NCBI GenBank assembly: GCA_964472545.1
Contig: CAYYNP010000187.1
Span: 1 to 19,974, forward strand
Reading direction: 5' to 3'
Length of the DNA stretch: 19,974 nt
Source of the DNA: CAYYNP01 sp964472545
Lineage (GTDB): Bacteria > Planctomycetota > Planctomycetia > Pirellulales > Thermoguttaceae
A model generated the notes under the pieces. The model was not told the origin of the DNA, did no database searches, and saw nothing but the letters and a program-made list of their open reading frames with translations. Within the stretch, counting starts at the first letter, position 1. Each line of letters begins with the position of its first letter. Made by a program: the position numbers and the translations under genes. Below, in pieces: positions 14,701 to 19,974 of the stretch.

Positions 14701-14754
14701 GTTGGTGTTGCCGTGGCCGGCCAATGGTCGGCGCTTCGGCAGCAACTAACCAAC
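14701..14754 (+). promoter_or_regulatory. Long imperfect hairpin in the leuA 5' untranslated region
   Basis: GTTGGT (14701-14706) pairs with ACCAAC (14749-14754). GTTG/CAAC and TGCCG/CGGCA pairs continue the stem inward, with small bulges, and end in a GC-rich loop. It lies 30 nt before the leuA GTG start, downstream of the terminator. It may shape translation initiation or mRNA stability; no function is demonstrated by the sequence. Confidence 0.4.
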
Positions 14755-14783
14755 ATCGCTCTTAATAGAATCGGAACTCAATC

Positions 14784-16319
14784 GTGACAGACAACGCATC
14801 TCGACAAATCGTGATCTTCGACACTACGCTCCGCGACGGCGAGCAGTCGCCCGGGGCGAGTATGAATCTGGCCGAAAAGATGGAGGTCGCCGAAGCCCTG
14901 GTCGAACTGGGCGTCGACGTGATCGAGGCCGGCTTTCCCATTGCTTCGCCCGGCGACTTCGAGGCGGTCCGCGAAATCGCCCGCAACGTCCGCGGCTCGG
15001 TGATCTGTGGGCTGTCCCGCTGCCGCGACGCCGATATCGATCGGGCGTGGGAGGCCGTCCGCGAGGCCGAAGCAGCCCGCATCCACGTCTTCCTGGCCAC
15101 CAGCGCCATCCATCGCGAGCACAAACTCAAGATGGGCAAGGACGAGATCATCCAACGCGCCGTGGCCGGCGTGAAGCGCGCGGCCGGCTACCTCTCGAAC
15201 GTCGAGTTCTCGCCCGAGGACGCCGTCCGGACCGAGGCCGACTTTCTCTGCGAGGTGGTCGAGGCCGCCATCGACGCCGGCGCCACCACGGTCAACATCC
15301 CCGACACGGTGGGCTACGCCACGCCGTCGCACATGAACCGCGTGATCGGCCGGCTCCGCGAGCGTGTGCCCAACATCGACAAGGCCGTGATCAGCATCCA
15401 CTGCCACAACGACCTCGGCATGGCGGTGGCCAACAGTCTCACGGCCGTCGAGGCCGGCGCCGGGCAAATCGAGTGTACGATCAACGGCCTCGGTGAACGG
15501 GCCGGCAATTGCTCGCTCGAAGAGGTCGTGATGGCAATGCGTACCCGAAACGACTACTATCACGTCGACACCCGCGTGGTCAGCCACCGCCTGGTCCCCA
15601 CCAGCCGCCTGGTGGCCAACATCACCGGCATCCAGGTCCAGCGGAACAAGGCAATCGTGGGCCAAAACGCCTTCGCCCACGAGGCGGGCATCCACCAGGA
15701 CGGCATGCTCAAGGAACGCACGACCTACGAGATCATGCGGCCCGAAGACGTCGGCTTCACCAAGACCGACCTCGTGCTGGGCAAGCACAGCGGCCGGGCC
15801 GCGTTGGCCGATCGCGCCAAGGCGCTGGGATACAAGCTCTCCACCGAACAGATCAAGACCCTGTTCGAGGACTTCAAGATCCTGGCCGACAAGAAGAAGG
15901 AAGTCTACGACGGCGACCTCACCGCACTGATCGAACAGCAGATGCGCGCCGTGGCCGAACGCTGGTCGCTCGAATCGTACCGCGTAACCTCTGGCACCGG
16001 CGTGCAGCCGCAAGTCGAACTCCGGCTGCGCCACGGCGACCAACAAGTCGGCACCACGATCACCGACGGCGACGGCCCCATCGACGCCATCTTCCTGGCC
16101 ATTGAAGAGCTGACCGGAGTAAGCGTCGTCTGCAAGGACTTCAACGTCCACAGCGTAACCGTTGGCAAAGACGCGCAAGGCGAAGTGATGGTCGAGGTCG
16201 AGCACCAAGGCCGCATCTACCGCGGCCGCGGCGTCTCGACCGACAGCGTCGAGGCCAGCACCAAGGCCTTCCTCAACGCCATCAATCGCATCGCCGCCTT
16301 AACCAGTGAGGAAGACTAG
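14784..16319 (+). CDS. leuA: 2-isopropylmalate synthase
   Basis: A 511-residue enzyme that condenses acetyl-CoA with 2-oxoisovalerate in the first committed step of leucine synthesis. The TIM-barrel domain opens with FDTTLRDGEQSPG (12-24); R17 and D18 are the catalytic Arg and metal ligand. HCHNDLG (206-212) gives the two metal-binding histidines H206 and H208. NGLGERAGN (234-242) is the second family signature. A linker around 290-380 contains HEAGIHQDG (299-307). The C-terminal part (about 390-505) is the LeuA allosteric domain, which binds leucine for feedback inhibition. The length is typical of the bacterial form. The start is GTG 14784 with only a weak ribosome site. It is preceded by a leucine attenuator, so it is regulated both by transcription and by feedback. 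No leuCDB genes follow; a tRNA-Leu gene begins 17 nt after the stop. Confidence 0.96.
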   Translation: MTDNASRQIVIFDTTLRDGEQSPGASMNLAEKMEVAEALVELGVDVIEAGFPIASPGDFEAVREIARNVRGSVICGLSRCRDADIDRAWEAVREAEAARIHVFLATSAIHREHKLKMGKDEIIQRAVAGVKRAAGYLSNVEFSPEDAVRTEADFLCEVVEAAIDAGATTVNIPDTVGYATPSHMNRVIGRLRERVPNIDKAVISIHCHNDLGMAVANSLTAVEAGAGQIECTINGLGERAGNCSLEEVVMAMRTRNDYYHVDTRVVSHRLVPTSRLVANITGIQVQRNKAIVGQNAFAHEAGIHQDGMLKERTTYEIMRPEDVGFTKTDLVLGKHSGRAALADRAKALGYKLSTEQIKTLFEDFKILADKKKEVYDGDLTALIEQQMRAVAERWSLESYRVTSGTGVQPQVELRLRHGDQQVGTTITDGDGPIDAIFLAIEELTGVSVVCKDFNVHSVTVGKDAQGEVMVEVEHQGRIYRGRGVSTDSVEASTKAFLNAINRIAALTSEED

Positions 16320-17651
16320 AGCAAACCCCCCAACCAGGCCGAGTGGCGGAATTGGCAGACGCTGAGGACTTAAAATCCTCTGAGAGCAATCTCGTGCGGG
16401 TTCGAGTCCCGCCTCGGCTAGCTGTTCTTTTGTATAGTATCGCACCGGCTCGTGTTTCTCGGGAATACTGGGGTTTTCCGATTCGGGACACGGGCCGGTA
16501 CGATGGCTTTCCGCAGGACACTGCGCCGTCTTTTGCGCCGCCTCGGGCGTGCATCGCAACGCACGGTCGAAATGCTCGTCGGTCAGTTGCAAGTAGTGCT
16601 TCGCGGCGACGGGCTCGCTGTTGCCGATCCACTTCGTAACGACGTGCATCGGGAACTCTTCAGCCAACTCGGTCTCTCTCGTCGAACGCATGTTCTGGAA
16701 GAGCTTCGGCCACTCTTTCAGGCCGGCCGCCCAGATAATGTCCAGCAGGCGTGAACGAAGGTTCTGATTGGTGTTTCGATACTGCATTATGACGTACTCG
16801 CTGCCCGGCGCCGCTTCATCCCATGCGGCTTCCAGATACGGTCGCAGTTCCGGAAACAACGGGATGATCCTTGACTCACCGCCCGTATGATGCTCAGTCT
16901 TGGGGCTCTTGACGCGGATTCTCCCGCGTTCCCAATCAATGTCCCGCCACGTCAGCGTCAGCGTCTCAGACGGGCACCTTAGGCCGCCATAGCGACTCAG
17001 GGTGACAATCAGCCGCCATTCAGCATCAGGGCACGCATCCAAGACCTTCCGCGTCTCCTCTCGCGTCACGAAGTAGAAGCGTTCGGCGTTGGGCAGAATA
17101 GTGGCTTTCAGGTGGGAGAACGGGTTGCTGGGGATAAGCTGCTTGTTGACAGCCGCCCCAAAGAACAGCTTGGCTACCGCAACGTGTTTCCGCACCGTGT
17201 TCTCGACTAAGCCGCGCCTTATCATGTCGAGCCGCCACTCGTCCGCGCACCCTGGAGTAATCTCTCGCAGCCGCTTGCTGACGCCGAACATCTTGACAAG
17301 AGACTTGCGAGTGGAGATGTATTTCTTGCGAGTCAGCGGCTTCACGTCGGCCCGTGATTCGATGTACCGTTCCAGAAACGGTCCCAGCGTCAAACGCTCT
17401 CTTTTCGGCAACAGCCCTACCCGTGTCAGTTTCTCGGCCAGCGTGTCGTCGAGGTTCGTGACCCAACGAGCCGTTTCGTCATCAAGGGCATGGTCGTGAT
17501 GGACCGCCACCACAAGATGCTCGATTCTCACCTTGACTGCTTCAGCCACCCGTTGCGTCACCCTCCCGAGGCGGATTGCCTTACGCTGGCCGTTGGGTGC
17601 CACGAACTGGATTCTCTTACGTCCGCCAGGGTCTCTGGATATGCTCGCCAC
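16299..17651 (-). CDS. Tyrosine recombinase (phage-type integrase) reading through the tRNA
   Basis: A 450-residue integrase that joins and excises the element at tRNA-Leu. The SAM-like DNA-binding domain (about 88-175, 'FLERYIESRADVKPLTRKKY') precedes the catalytic domain. GGLRCPSE (222-229) provides the first catalytic Arg R225, and K248 or K251 lies in the beta hairpin. QNMR (319-322) stands where HxxR is expected. WIGNS (341-345) stands for the usual LGHS. HY (352-353) gives the nucleophile Y353. The start is GTG 17651, 4 nt after the regulator's stop, so the two are coupled. The functional protein probably ends near residue 375. Residues 411-438 are encoded by the exact antisense of the tRNA gene, and the stop lies inside leuA (16299-16301). 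A 53-nt hairpin (16445-16498, arms CCGGCTCGTGT/ACACGGGCCGG) lies in the part coding for the tail. Confidence 0.9.
   Translation of the reverse strand: MASISRDPGGRKRIQFVAPNGQRKAIRLGRVTQRVAEAVKVRIEHLVVAVHHDHALDDETARWVTNLDDTLAEKLTRVGLLPKRERLTLGPFLERYIESRADVKPLTRKKYISTRKSLVKMFGVSKRLREITPGCADEWRLDMIRRGLVENTVRKHVAVAKLFFGAAVNKQLIPSNPFSHLKATILPNAERFYFVTREETRKVLDACPDAEWRLIVTLSRYGGLRCPSETLTLTWRDIDWERGRIRVKSPKTEHHTGGESRIIPLFPELRPYLEAAWDEAAPGSEYVIMQYRNTNQNLRSRLLDIIWAAGLKEWPKLFQNMRSTRETELAEEFPMHVVTKWIGNSEPVAAKHYLQLTDEHFDRALRCTPEAAQKTAQCPAESHRTGPCPESENPSIPEKHEPVRYYTKEQLAEAGLEPARDCSQRILSPQRLPIPPLGLVGGFALVFLTG
16337..16420 (+). tRNA. tRNA-Leu(UAA)
   Basis: A class II tRNA of 84 nt. The acceptor stem GGCCGAG/CTCGGCT (16337-16343, 16413-16419) has a G-U pair at position 1-72 and discriminator A at 16420. 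The anticodon stem is GAGGA/TCCTC with loop CTTAAAA and anticodon TAA at 16371-16373. The long variable arm folds as GAGA/TCTC, and the T arm is GCGGG-TTCGAGT-CCCGC. No CCA is encoded. It decodes UUA and probably UUG, and lies 17 nt downstream of leuA, so co-transcription is plausible. Its 3' end is the insertion site of the element to the right. Confidence 0.95.
16396..16420 (+). other. Putative attachment-site core at the 3' end of tRNA-Leu
   Basis: The T arm and acceptor 3' strand form the boundary between chromosome and element: an integrase gene begins to the right and runs toward it, as is usual for tRNA-targeted elements. The matching direct repeat (the other att site) is not found in the remaining 3.5 kb and must lie beyond the window. 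The exact core length cannot be determined here. Confidence 0.5.
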
Positions 17652-17655
17652 GTCT

Positions 17656-17892
17656 TCACCCGCCTTTCTTCATTGACCGCTTCCGATCGGTGTCCGCCTC
17701 GGCCACCAGTCGCAACCCGAGGCATTCGCACAGCTTCTCGATGCTATCCATCGAAAGGCCAGCACCTTGGTTGATGAATCGGGACAGGATCGACTGCGCG
17801 ATGCCCGTCTGCTTACTGATTGCGTATCGGGTCAACTCGCTCTCACGAACGGCCCGCCGCAACTGATCTCCAAATCGTTCTTTCTTCGCCAT
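17656..17892 (-). CDS. Small XRE-family helix-turn-helix regulator
   Basis: A 78-residue DNA-binding protein almost entirely made of one XRE/Cro-CI helix-turn-helix domain. The recognition part runs through TRYAISKQTGIAQSILSRFINQGAGLSMDSIEKLCECLGL (about 21-60), with the conserved 'ISKQTGIAQSILSRF' helix pair. A basic tail (DRKRSMKKGG) ends the protein. It precedes the integrase by 4 nt and is probably co-transcribed, so it may control integrase expression or act in excision. The start ATG 17892 lies only 6 nt after a good -10 box, suggesting a leaderless message. Confidence 0.88.
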   Translation of the reverse strand: MAKKERFGDQLRRAVRESELTRYAISKQTGIAQSILSRFINQGAGLSMDSIEKLCECLGLRLVAEADTDRKRSMKKGG

Positions 17893-17898
17893 GGCCGG

Positions 17899-17927
17899 AT
17901 TCTACTCCATAATTAGCGCTGTTGCAA
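17899..17927 (-). promoter_or_regulatory. Promoter of the XRE regulator-integrase unit (probably leaderless)
   Basis: On the minus strand: TTGCAA (17927-17922), exactly 17 nt, then TAGAAT (17904-17899). The -10 box ends 6 nt before the ATG at 17892, so transcription would start at or next to the start codon. The spacer contains AGCGCT and TAATTA palindromes that could be an operator for the regulator itself. Confidence 0.55.
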
Positions 17928-17934
17928 GTCCCCG

Positions 17935-18318
17935 TTACTCGTTTTCTTTCGGCAGCTCCACGATCGTCACTCTTGAACATCGTCCCGAGTGCCGATCAAC
18001 GGAAACTAGCCCCTCCCCCTCCAACTGCGTCAGCGCTCGCCGACCGGCGTCCGGGAGCACGCCGAAGAGCGCCAAGACACGACGCGACAGGGCCACCGGG
18101 AGGCGTTTGGTGAGCCCAAACAGGTACCAGACGGCCAGCCCCACGTGCAGAGCTTTGCCTGGCAGCTTGGCGGCGCGGCCGATCCACTCACCGGGGATTG
18201 GCCCCTTGACGAACCACTCCCCGGCCTTGCGCCGGCGTGATCGCTTGCGTGTAGGCGCTGACGAAGGCAATGGCCTCGTGGTCGGGGCTCGAAATGACTC
18301 GACGTCCAGGGGTTCCAT
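17935..18318 (-). CDS. Winged-helix DNA-binding protein of the element
   Basis: A 127-residue protein. The first 32 residues are Pro/Arg-rich and basic (TRKRSRRRK). The rest is a winged-helix domain: 'IPGEWIGRAAKLPGKALHVGLAVWYLFGLTK' (41-71), then LSRRVLALFGVLPDAGRRALTQLEGEGLVSVDRHSGRCSRVTIV as helix-turn-helix plus wing. Its layout resembles replication-initiator or plasmid-type wHTH proteins in islands. ATG 18318 directly follows the polymerase stop (18323-18325), so the two are coupled; an ATG at 18366 would overlap the polymerase gene. The role is probably control or initiation of element replication, inferred from the neighbour. The stretch from 17893 to 17934 holds the next gene's promoter. 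Confidence 0.72.
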   Translation of the reverse strand: MEPLDVESFRAPTTRPLPSSAPTRKRSRRRKAGEWFVKGPIPGEWIGRAAKLPGKALHVGLAVWYLFGLTKRLPVALSRRVLALFGVLPDAGRRALTQLEGEGLVSVDRHSGRCSRVTIVELPKENE

Positions 18319-18322
18319 ATTA

Positions 18323-19974
18323 CTAATGAGATTCTCTACCAGATATAAGATTGCACGGGTCCGCACCGGTGCTGGGGTAACCCCGCATCGGCGCCGGGGT
18401 GGGTCCGCATCCGTGCGGGTCCCCCAGAATGCCCATTACCGTTTTCCACATCCTCCGGCCGCGGCTGTCCATGTACCGATCGGGATGGCAGACCACCTTG
18501 GCATCGGTCCGCAGTGTGAACCCGTCCAACACGTGCCGACTGGCCTCGGCCATCGCTTGCTGGGTGGCGGCGACTACGGTTTCGATCTCGGCCGCCGGGC
18601 CTTCGACCAGCAACGCATCGTGGACCGGGCAGCAGACCGAAATCCCCCGTTCCGTGGCCAGGCAGCACGCCAACCGCATCATCTCGGCCCCGTTACCCTG
18701 CATGGGGAAGTTCGCGAGGCTTCGCGGATTCGCCCGGGGGCCGACGTGCATGCGCCACCCGAACACCGTTTGCAGCCACCCCCGCAGCATCGCGTGGTTG
18801 ACCGCACCGTCGGACCACTTCCAGAACGTTGGGTAGGTCGTCCGGTGCAACCGCAGCAGCCGCCGGGCCATCGCCTCGGGCTGGCCGAGGCTTTGGGCCA
18901 GCTTCTTGGCACCCATGCCGTACTGGACAGCAAGGGCGCAGACCTTGAACTGTTCGCGTTCGGCCGGGTGCGTCTTCTTAGTTGCGTCGGCTGGCACGGC
19001 CCCAGCCTGCTTGGCGAAGGCCAAATAGGGATCTGCCGATTGGTAGGCCGATTGCATCGCCTGATCGCCGGACAGCGCCGCGGCGATGGCGAACTCCTGC
19101 TGCGACCAGTCGACGTAGACGATCGCCCGACCGGGCTCGGGCTTCACGAGCCCGCGTAGCCAGCACGACGGGCCAAAGATGAACCGGGCGTTGCTTGGCT
19201 GATTGCGGCCCGTGATGGACCGGAATGGCGACAGCAAACATCGGTTGCGTCCGTCCGATCCAACGGCCAGGTCGGTAAAGAGCCGCATCTCCCCAAGGCT
19301 GTGCCGCAGTTCCCGCAGAGGGGCCACGGCCGGGTACGCCCGAGCCATTTGGCGAAACGTGTCGTCGTCCAGCGCCAGTTGCCCCGATTCGAGCCGCGGC
19401 CAGGGGATGCCCTCTGCCGCCAGCCACTGGGCAAACCGATCGCGTTTGAACGTCTGGTCATCGTAGACTCGATAGCCGGAGTCGATCCGGTCGATCAGAC
19501 TACCTTTGATCGTCCACCAGTTCGCCCGTAACGCTTCCAACGCGGCCACGTCGATTGGGACGCCGGTCCACTCCATCGCGGCCACCGCGGCCATGGCGCG
19601 GCCTCTCAGCAACGCCCGAGGGAGGTCGATCTTCGGCAACATCGCCGGCAGCAGCCGGGCCAGGGCCACAACGTCGCTCTCGCAGTAGTCCAGCAAGGCC
19701 GCCCGCTCGGCTTCTGAGTGGCCCCCGCCCCGCATCACCAACCGACGCATGTCTTCCTTCTCGGCTACGTCGATCCCGCCGAGGCCGAAGTACGCCAACG
19801 CACCCAGCAGCGAGTTGCCCGCCACGGTTCCACGGCCGTTGGTCAAGTTGCGGAATTCGGGAAACAGGTCCAGCACTCGGGCCGGCATCGGCCACCCCAA
19901 CGCCCGGAAGCAGCCAAACTCGGCCGAGGCATAGTAGGCGACGAGCAAAGCATCGGCGCCGAGCGGGAAGGGTG
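18323..19974 (-). CDS. Family A DNA polymerase of the element (5' end outside window)
   Basis: A DNA polymerase I-like protein, at least 549 residues; the frame is open to the window edge, so the N-terminus is missing. Numbering here starts at the codon at 19948. The remains of a DEDD-type 3'-5' exonuclease domain are seen, with Exo III DYCESD (87-92). The polymerase domain has motif A VYVDWSQQEF (277-286, D280 metal ligand). Motif B is the O helix R331-x3-K335-x7-Y343-G344, and motif C is PVHDA (441-445, D444). At the position equivalent to E. coli Phe762 there is Leu339, and the residue after the catalytic D444 is Ala instead of Glu. No 5'-nuclease domain is visible in this part. It resembles phage and plasmid polymerases rather than the housekeeping enzyme. 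The C-terminal tail (about 509-530) is coded by a three-unit 22-bp repeat. Confidence 0.88.
   Translation of the reverse strand, partial: PFPLGADALLVAYYASAEFGCFRALGWPMPARVLDLFPEFRNLTNGRGTVAGNSLLGALAYFGLGGIDVAEKEDMRRLVMRGGGHSEAERAALLDYCESDVVALARLLPAMLPKIDLPRALLRGRAMAAVAAMEWTGVPIDVAALEALRANWWTIKGSLIDRIDSGYRVYDDQTFKRDRFAQWLAAEGIPWPRLESGQLALDDDTFRQMARAYPAVAPLRELRHSLGEMRLFTDLAVGSDGRNRCLLSPFRSITGRNQPSNARFIFGPSCWLRGLVKPEPGRAIVYVDWSQQEFAIAAALSGDQAMQSAYQSADPYLAFAKQAGAVPADATKKTHPAEREQFKVCALAVQYGMGAKKLAQSLGQPEAMARRLLRLHRTTYPTFWKWSDGAVNHAMLRGWLQTVFGWRMHVGPRANPRSLANFPMQGNGAEMMRLACCLATERGISVCCPVHDALLVEGPAAEIETVVAATQQAMAEASRHVLDGFTLRTDAKVVCHPDRYMDSRGRRMWKTVMGILGDPHGCGPTPAPMRGYPSTGADPCNLISGRESH
18357..18422. 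repeat. Three imperfect 22-bp tandem repeats at the polymerase 3' end
   Basis: Units at 18357-18378, 18379-18400 and 18401-18422 share the pattern xxxxCCGCAyCsGTGCnGGG. Unit 1 agrees with unit 2 at 15 of 22 positions and with unit 3 at 16 of 22. They code for the last part of the polymerase tail, immediately upstream of the winged-helix gene. The repeat length resembles plasmid iterons, but three diverged copies inside a coding region are weak evidence. Confidence 0.5.

Larger units (their letters stand above)
16396..19974. mobile_element. Integrated element at tRNA-Leu, left part only
   Basis: From the tRNA 3' end rightward, all four genes are on the minus strand, in transcription order: family A DNA polymerase, winged-helix protein, XRE regulator and tyrosine recombinase. 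This is an integration and replication module without visible structural phage or conjugation genes in the portion seen. The far end, cargo and second attachment site lie outside the window. It could be a satellite, a phage remnant or an integrative plasmid-like island. Confidence 0.75.

Noticed and set aside
14784..16208. Long antisense frame under leuA
   Set aside because: It mirrors a strongly conserved leuA frame and has no credible protein features.
16445..16498. 11-bp hairpin next to tRNA-Leu considered as a terminator
   Set aside because: The loop is 32 nt and no U-tract follows in either direction. It may be an integrase arm site, but that cannot be shown here.

Overview
The window looks like a chromosomal segment of a high-GC planctomycete, probably near the Pirellulales. 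This rests on three things. One is a small zinc-ribbon protein ending in RFFTAY, which I associate with that group. Another is the mix of signal-peptide proteins with no close functional family. The third is several families of intergenic palindromes. The taxonomic call is an inference; there is no rRNA in the window. The sequence contains one scaffold gap (10 N at 2134-2143) flanked by suspicious poly-G/poly-C runs.

Layout. 1-186: palindromic repeats. 187-4461: an exopolysaccharide cluster made of a Wzz/GumC-like chain-length protein (minus strand) facing away from a polysaccharide deacetylase and a GT4 glycosyltransferase (plus strand). 4462-4791: a spacer carrying a 28-bp palindromic repeat family. 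4792-5844: a secreted helical/Gly-rich protein. 5881-5954: a second palindrome family. 6210-7902: a phospholipid pair, PlsC-type acyltransferase followed by CdsA. 7999-10687: an insert with a solitary DNA methyltransferase, a ParA-type ATPase and a translationally coupled 157-residue partner. The last two are visibly AT-richer than their surroundings. 10837-14206 (all minus strand): an exported HExxH metallopeptidase, a lipoprotein, a CxxxC protein and the zinc-ribbon protein, again with both palindrome families between genes.

14417-16420 is the most striking region. A promoter drives a 20-codon leader ORF with five consecutive leucine codons. A mutually exclusive antiterminator/terminator pair follows, then leuA (2-isopropylmalate synthase), then a tRNA-Leu(UAA) gene 17 nt after leuA. 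The geometry fits classical ribosome-mediated leucine attenuation. The tRNA downstream reads the rare UUA (and probably UUG) codons used in the leader.

16396-19974 is the left part of an integrated element inserted at the 3' end of that tRNA. All its genes run toward the tRNA: a family A DNA polymerase (cut by the window edge), a winged-helix protein, a small XRE regulator and a tyrosine recombinase. The recombinase frame continues antisense through the whole tRNA gene into the last codons of leuA. The element's far end lies outside the window.
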